NCBI GenBank assembly: GCA_003650365.1
Contig: QMPA01000009.1
Span: forward strand, 1-35,279
Length of the DNA: 35,279 bases
Reading direction: 5' to 3'
From: Bacteroidota bacterium
GTDB taxonomy: Bacteria > Bacteroidota > Bacteroidia > Bacteroidales > F082
Every line of letters starts with the position of its first letter. Position 1 is the first letter of the stretch. The notes under the pieces are model-generated. The model worked only from the letters and a program-made list of their open reading frames with translations, was not told the DNA's origin and ran no database searches. Position numbers and translations under genes: made by a program. Shown here in pieces: positions 31,305 to 35,279 of this stretch.

Positions 31305-33815
31305 ATGAAAAAAGCCCTTCTTTTTATTCCGGTACCAATCATATTGTTAATCTTCTTACTGAGTAATTTGCAGGAAAGTACTCCTAAAATAAACAAACAG
31401 TCAATTGTTAAAGGTCCGAGTGATTGGATGTCGCAACAACGCATGTATCCTTATGACGAAATTAAACAGGATGTGTACTTGAGTGAAATGAAAAAAGCCA
31501 ATCAGCATTATGCAAACCGAAACGGGGAAATCGAGTGGGAATTTGTAGGCCCGACAAATATTGGCGGAAGGATTACAGATATTGAGATGCCTGCAGGCCA
31601 ATCACTGGTTATATATATAGGTGGTGCATCGGGTGGTGTTTTGAAAACTGAAGATGCCGGTAGCAGTTGGGAGCAGAAGTTTACAGGAGTCCCAACAATT
31701 TCGATTGGTGATATTGCCATCGACCCGAAAGACCCCGATATTCTTTATGTGGGAACTGGAGAGGCCAATGCATCAAGTTACAGTTTTCTGGGAAGCGGCA
31801 TTTACAAATCGCTAGATGGTGGCAATTCCTGGCAATATTCAGGACTGGAAGAATCAGCTTATATCGGCAGAATTATTGTCGACCACACAAATTCACAAAG
31901 GGTTTTTACCGCCGCTTGCGGAACACTTTTTTCACAAAATGAAACCCGCGGTATATACCGTACCGATGATGGTGGCGAAAATTGGGAGCAAGTTCTTTCC
32001 GTCAGTGATTCCACCGCCGCAATTGATTTGGTACAGCACCCAACCGATCCCAATATTCTGTATGCTGCTTTCTGGGAAAGAGAACGTGGCCTGACCTGGC
32101 GCAAATCTTTCGGGCCATCCTCTGGCATTTGGAAAACAACCGATGGTGGAGACAATTGGGTTGAGCTAAGCAATGGATTACCGGGAGATACTGACAAAGG
32201 CCGTATTGGACTCACTATTTCCGTATCCAATCCCGATGTTTTATATGCCATGTACGACATGCCCAGCCAAACAATGTATGTTTACAAAACCATCGATGGC
32301 GGCGCAAGTTGGCAGCGGGTCGATAATAATTACTTGCATGGGATGGGTTCTTCTTTTGCCTGGTATTTTGGGCAAATCCGGGTCGATCCAACTGACGAAA
32401 ATCGTGTTTATACTTTGGGTCAGATTATGTTCAGGACAAACAATAGTGGCGATAATTGGTCTCAAATCGACAACAATGTGCATGTAGATCATCATGCCAT
32501 GTTTTTCGACCAGGAGTCGGGTATTGTTTACCTTGGAAATGATGGCGGCCTGTATCGGAGCAGCAACAATGGCAATTCATGGACCAAAATCAATAACCTT
32601 CCTCTTACCCAGTTTTACGGTTTCGACATCAGTAATACCGATCCTGACTTCATGATTGGGGGAACGCAGGATAACAACTCAATCCGTACTATTGGTGGCA
32701 ATACAATGAATTGGCAGGTAGTCTGGGGTGGCGATGGCATGCAATGTGCCATCAACCAACAAGACAATGACATTGCTTATGTCGAATCGCAATGGGGAGG
32801 CCTGGGTCGCTCTTTTAATGCTACATCAACATGGCCAAGTTTTGATTATATTGCTGATGCCATGTACAATGACAGAACGAATTGGTCGGCCCCTATTGCA
32901 TTGACGCCTGAAAATGATCAGGTTGTTTACTTTGGAACTTACCGTGTTTGGAAGTCAACACAAAATGGAAGCAGCTGGTCGGCAGTTAGTGAAGACCTAA
33001 CCGACGGTGGCTCGAATAGTTTCAATACCCTGACAACACTTGCTGTTTCTCCACTCAACGAAAATTATGTATTGGCAGGTAGTGCCGATGGAAATGTACA
33101 TATTTCCTTAGATGCCGGTTTTGGATGGAATTCTATTTCCGATGGACTTCCCGATAGGTGGATTACCCGTGTGGCTTTCGACCCCATTGATGAAGAAACA
33201 ATTTATGTAACTGTTTCCGGTTTTCGCTGGGACGAAGCTTTGCCCCATGTTTATAAATCGACCAACCTTGGTGATAGCTGGATCGAAATTAGTGGTGACT
33301 TACCTGAAATACCGATAAATACGATTGTTATTAATCCAACAAATAATGAAGAACTGATTGTGGGCACCGATGCAGGCACTTACATCACACACAATGGCGG
33401 TGCAAACTGGGAGAGTATGTCAGGAAACATGCCACAAACACCTATTGTTTCCCTACGGATAAATCCTTTGACAAATTGGCTGTACGCTGCTACCTATGGC
33501 AACTCGATTTATAAAGTTGATCTGGATGATTTGTATGTGGGCAATAAAGAGCAGATTGCTTCAAGCCAAAATTTCGATACAAAGATGGTTTACAATGGTT
33601 CTTCAAAATACATTCTTATTGAAAATAATGAGCCACAATCATTTCAAATCAATGTTTTTTCCTTGTCAGGAAGGAAACTGGGAACATTTTCAAGTGGACT
33701 ACTTCAGGTTGAAAAAGCTCAATTTGATGTGACGAAATATTTTGAGACTTCTAAAGAGATGCTGTTATTTGAAATAGTGGGAAAATCACAAAGTCAAACT
33801 TTGAAAGCGATTTAG
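31305..33815 (+). CDS. Large secreted BNR/Asp-box beta-propeller protein with C-terminal sorting domain
   Basis: This is an 836-residue exported protein. After a hydrophobic signal (MKKALLFIPVPIILLIFLLS) come at least eleven Asp-box-like motifs of the S/T-x-D-x-G-x-x-W kind (TEDAGSSW, SLDGGNSW, TDDGGENW, TTDGGDNW, TIDGGASW, SSNNGNSW, STNLGDSW, THNGGANW and others), forming two propellers as in xyloglucanase- and sortilin-like proteins. The last 75 residues (IEN, then FQINVFSLSGRKLGTF and further strands) look like a type A T9SS sorting domain. Sialidase catalytic motifs are missing and no glycosidase residues are obvious, so I call it a surface or secreted propeller, not an enzyme. It is followed by a palindromic repeat. 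Confidence 0.85.
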   Translation: MKKALLFIPVPIILLIFLLSNLQESTPKINKQSIVKGPSDWMSQQRMYPYDEIKQDVYLSEMKKANQHYANRNGEIEWEFVGPTNIGGRITDIEMPAGQSLVIYIGGASGGVLKTEDAGSSWEQKFTGVPTISIGDIAIDPKDPDILYVGTGEANASSYSFLGSGIYKSLDGGNSWQYSGLEESAYIGRIIVDHTNSQRVFTAACGTLFSQNETRGIYRTDDGGENWEQVLSVSDSTAAIDLVQHPTDPNILYAAFWERERGLTWRKSFGPSSGIWKTTDGGDNWVELSNGLPGDTDKGRIGLTISVSNPDVLYAMYDMPSQTMYVYKTIDGGASWQRVDNNYLHGMGSSFAWYFGQIRVDPTDENRVYTLGQIMFRTNNSGDNWSQIDNNVHVDHHAMFFDQESGIVYLGNDGGLYRSSNNGNSWTKINNLPLTQFYGFDISNTDPDFMIGGTQDNNSIRTIGGNTMNWQVVWGGDGMQCAINQQDNDIAYVESQWGGLGRSFNATSTWPSFDYIADAMYNDRTNWSAPIALTPENDQVVYFGTYRVWKSTQNGSSWSAVSEDLTDGGSNSFNTLTTLAVSPLNENYVLAGSADGNVHISLDAGFGWNSISDGLPDRWITRVAFDPIDEETIYVTVSGFRWDEALPHVYKSTNLGDSWIEISGDLPEIPINTIVINPTNNEELIVGTDAGTYITHNGGANWESMSGNMPQTPIVSLRINPLTNWLYAATYGNSIYKVDLDDLYVGNKEQIASSQNFDTKMVYNGSSKYILIENNEPQSFQINVFSLSGRKLGTFSSGLLQVEKAQFDVTKYFETSKEMLLFEIVGKSQSQTLKAI

Positions 33816-33841
33816 CTTTAAAATATCTTCTTCATTTGTTA

Positions 33842-33873
33842 GGTCCGACGGGTTTTTTCTAACCCGGCGGGTC
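33842..33873. repeat. Palindromic repeat of the CGACGGGTT/AACCCGGCG family, possible terminator
   Basis: CCGACGGGTT (33845-33854) pairs with AACCCGGCGG (33861-33870) around a TTTTCT-type loop. It is nearly identical to the hairpins at 17192-17223 and 17414-17445. Placed 26 bases after the BNR gene, it may serve as its terminator, but the T-run is in the loop rather than after the stem. Confidence 0.75.
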
Positions 33874-33891
33874 TAAATATTTGACAATTTA

Positions 33892-35103
33892 ATGAAACCA
33901 CCAAAAATCCACATCGCCCTCCCTGTCCTGAACGAAAGCAAAAATCTTCCTGCTTTTATCGACTGCCTAAAAGCCCAGAGTGAACAGAATTTCCGATTGG
34001 TTGTCTGTGTGAATCAGTATGAAAGCTGGTGGAATGATGAAGAAAAATCAGCCCAGTGTTTCGATAACCAAAAGAGCATAGAATTCCTACAATCGGTTCA
34101 AGGTTTAGCTATTGAAATAATCGACAAAAGCAGCAAAGGAAAAGGCTGGCTCCGAAAGAAAGGTGGGGTAGGCCATGCACGAAAAACAAGTATGGATTTG
34201 ATTGTGCAAACCGCTGCTGACAACGACCTGATTGTGAGTGTGGATGCAGACACATTTTATCCGACTGATTATCTGGATTCACTTCAAAAAAGTTTTCAGA
34301 AGCATTCAAAAATGATTGGCCTTGCTGTTCCCTACTACCACAAACTGGAAGGCGATGAAACGGACAGACTGATACTTCGTTACGAAATATACATGCGCTA
34401 CTACGCATTAAACATGTTGCGGATTAAAAATCCTTACGCTTTTACGGCACTTGGATCTGCTATGGTTTTTCCGGTTTGGGCCTATAATAAAGTTGGCGGA
34501 TTGACGCCGGTTTTGAGTGGCGAAGATTTTTACTTTTTGCAGAAACTGGTAAAAAACGGCAAACTCGGCTTGTGGGCTGATACAATTGCCTACCCTTCTT
34601 CCCGCTTTTCTGACAGGGTGTTGTTTGGCACCGGACCAGCACTGATTAAAGGGAAAACCGGCAATTGGGATTCCTACCCTATTTACGGTTTTCATTTGTT
34701 CGATAAGGTGGAAGAAACTTTTCACTTGTTTCCCTACCTTTATCAAGAAGACCTGAAAACACCCATGGATGATTTTCTGAAGAAGCAATTCAATACTGAG
34801 CATATCTGGCAACCCCTGCGAACAAATTACAAAGACATCGGTAATTTTGTAAAAGCCTGTGTTAATAAAGTAGATGGATTACGCATTCTTCAATATTTAA
34901 GACAGGAGCAAAGCAAAATTGAACAAACTAATGAGGAGGTTTTAGTCTGCTTTCTCACGAAATATTTTACTCACAGATTGAATAAGCGTTTCCGGGAACA
35001 ATTTGATAATTTGAGTTTTGACCATTCGTCAATTGGGCAGTTAAATAAAATTAGGGATTTGCTTTTTGAGGAGGAAATGAGCTTACGGGAAACAATGTTG
35101 TGA
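33892..35103 (+). CDS. Family 2 glycosyltransferase
   Basis: This is a 403-residue cytoplasmic protein with a GT-A fold: HIALPVLNESKNLPAFIDCL at the N-terminus, the metal-binding DAD motif at 118-120 (VSVDADTFYP), GSAMVFPVWAYNKVGG (acceptor loop) and SGEDFYFLQKL, whose ED is the usual catalytic acid position. There is no membrane helix and no QxxRW processive motif, so it should add single sugars. The acceptor is unknown. The C-terminal 100 residues are helical and charged. It is alone in this window, downstream of a hairpin. Confidence 0.88.
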   Translation: MKPPKIHIALPVLNESKNLPAFIDCLKAQSEQNFRLVVCVNQYESWWNDEEKSAQCFDNQKSIEFLQSVQGLAIEIIDKSSKGKGWLRKKGGVGHARKTSMDLIVQTAADNDLIVSVDADTFYPTDYLDSLQKSFQKHSKMIGLAVPYYHKLEGDETDRLILRYEIYMRYYALNMLRIKNPYAFTALGSAMVFPVWAYNKVGGLTPVLSGEDFYFLQKLVKNGKLGLWADTIAYPSSRFSDRVLFGTGPALIKGKTGNWDSYPIYGFHLFDKVEETFHLFPYLYQEDLKTPMDDFLKKQFNTEHIWQPLRTNYKDIGNFVKACVNKVDGLRILQYLRQEQSKIEQTNEEVLVCFLTKYFTHRLNKRFREQFDNLSFDHSSIGQLNKIRDLLFEEEMSLRETML

Positions 35104-35104
35104 T

Positions 35105-35122
35105 ACTGCATTGCAATGCAGT
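35105..35122. terminator. Possible terminator hairpin after the glycosyltransferase gene
   Basis: ACTGCATTGCAATGCAGT is a perfect 18-base palindrome starting 2 bases after the stop codon and followed by GTTTTA. The loop is tight and the T-run short, so it may be a weak terminator for two converging genes. Confidence 0.45.
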
Positions 35123-35191
35123 GTTTTATGTAAGATAAATACAATAGTGTAGCGTCTATTTTTCAATAACTTTTACACGACTTGGCACACC

Positions 35192-35279
35192 TTAATTTGA
35201 TTCAAAATATTCAATGCGATATTGTCCGGAATTAAACTCCATCTGTAAATCACAATTTCGATCGCCATCAATTGCTGTA
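35192..35279 (-). CDS. C-terminal end of a leftward gene entering from the right edge
   Basis: Twenty-nine codons are open from the window edge to a TAA at 35192-35194, reading DGDRNCDLQMEFNSGQYRIE and ending YFESN. The composition is protein-like and it would converge with the glycosyltransferase gene, but the length is too short to name a family or to be certain. Confidence 0.4.
   Translation of the reverse strand, partial: TAIDGDRNCDLQMEFNSGQYRIEYFESN

Noticed and set aside
31305-33815. Sialidase
   Set aside because: Asp boxes are present but the RIP/FRIP motif and catalytic arginine triad are not evident.

Overview
The window looks like chromosomal DNA of an anaerobic or microaerophilic member of the Bacteroidota, probably Bacteroidales or Marinilabiliales-like. 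The evidence is in the sequence. Several genes are preceded by the Bacteroidota sigma-factor -7 box TAnnTTTG. Shine-Dalgarno sequences are absent, many exported proteins carry '..AQ' signal peptides or lipoboxes, and one very large BNR-repeat protein ends in what looks like a type IX secretion sorting domain. Two-component-regulator propellers and a ferredoxin-dependent 2-oxoacid oxidoreductase also fit. There is no rRNA, tRNA, phage or CRISPR array, and no complete insertion sequence.

Layout, left to right. (1) 1-762 is the 5' part of a leftward lipoprotein gene. (2) 963-6327 is a rightward five-gene operon that I do not recognise as a named system: two paralogous small secreted beta-rich proteins, a two-domain chaperone-like protein, a 910-residue usher-like outer-membrane barrel with Ig-like and carboxypeptidase-regulatory-like domains, and a third small secreted protein. 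A strong terminator hairpin sits just after the first gene. The set resembles in logic a chaperone-usher fimbria or a WxL-type surface complex. (3) 6337-13821 is a leftward series of housekeeping and accessory genes: a propeller protein, a YbdG-like mechanosensitive channel, an unknown protein, a TPMT-family methyltransferase, a secreted C1B peptidase, a SUI1 factor, a diacylglycerol-kinase-family enzyme and an Ig-like lipoprotein. (4) 14032-17049 holds an M23 peptidase, a 260-bp MITE-like element, a membrane-anchored protein and a SlyD-type FKBP. (5) 17088-17445 is a cluster of six hairpins.

(6) 17452-26609 is a leftward copper/nos-type gene block. Transcribed in order it encodes an OprC/NosA-type copper TonB receptor, NapG- and NapH-like iron-sulfur proteins, NosF ATPase, NosL copper lipoprotein, a frameshifted four-helix-bundle gene, NosY permease, a pentapeptide-repeat lipoprotein, a YceI protein and a UbiA-like membrane protein. 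Neither nosZ nor nosD is in the window. The pentapeptide protein, itself predicted to be a beta-helix, sits where the beta-helix protein NosD would be expected to work with NosFY. (7) 27432-30127 is a four-subunit 2-oxoacid:ferredoxin oxidoreductase operon (delta-alpha-beta-gamma). (8) 30385-35103 contains a small lipoprotein, the BNR-repeat secreted protein and a family 2 glycosyltransferase. The window ends inside a probable leftward gene.

The most interesting points are the unnamed surface operon with its internal terminator, the nos-type locus with a pentapeptide beta-helix in place of NosD, the MITE-like element, and the dispersed palindromic repeats shared between three loci.
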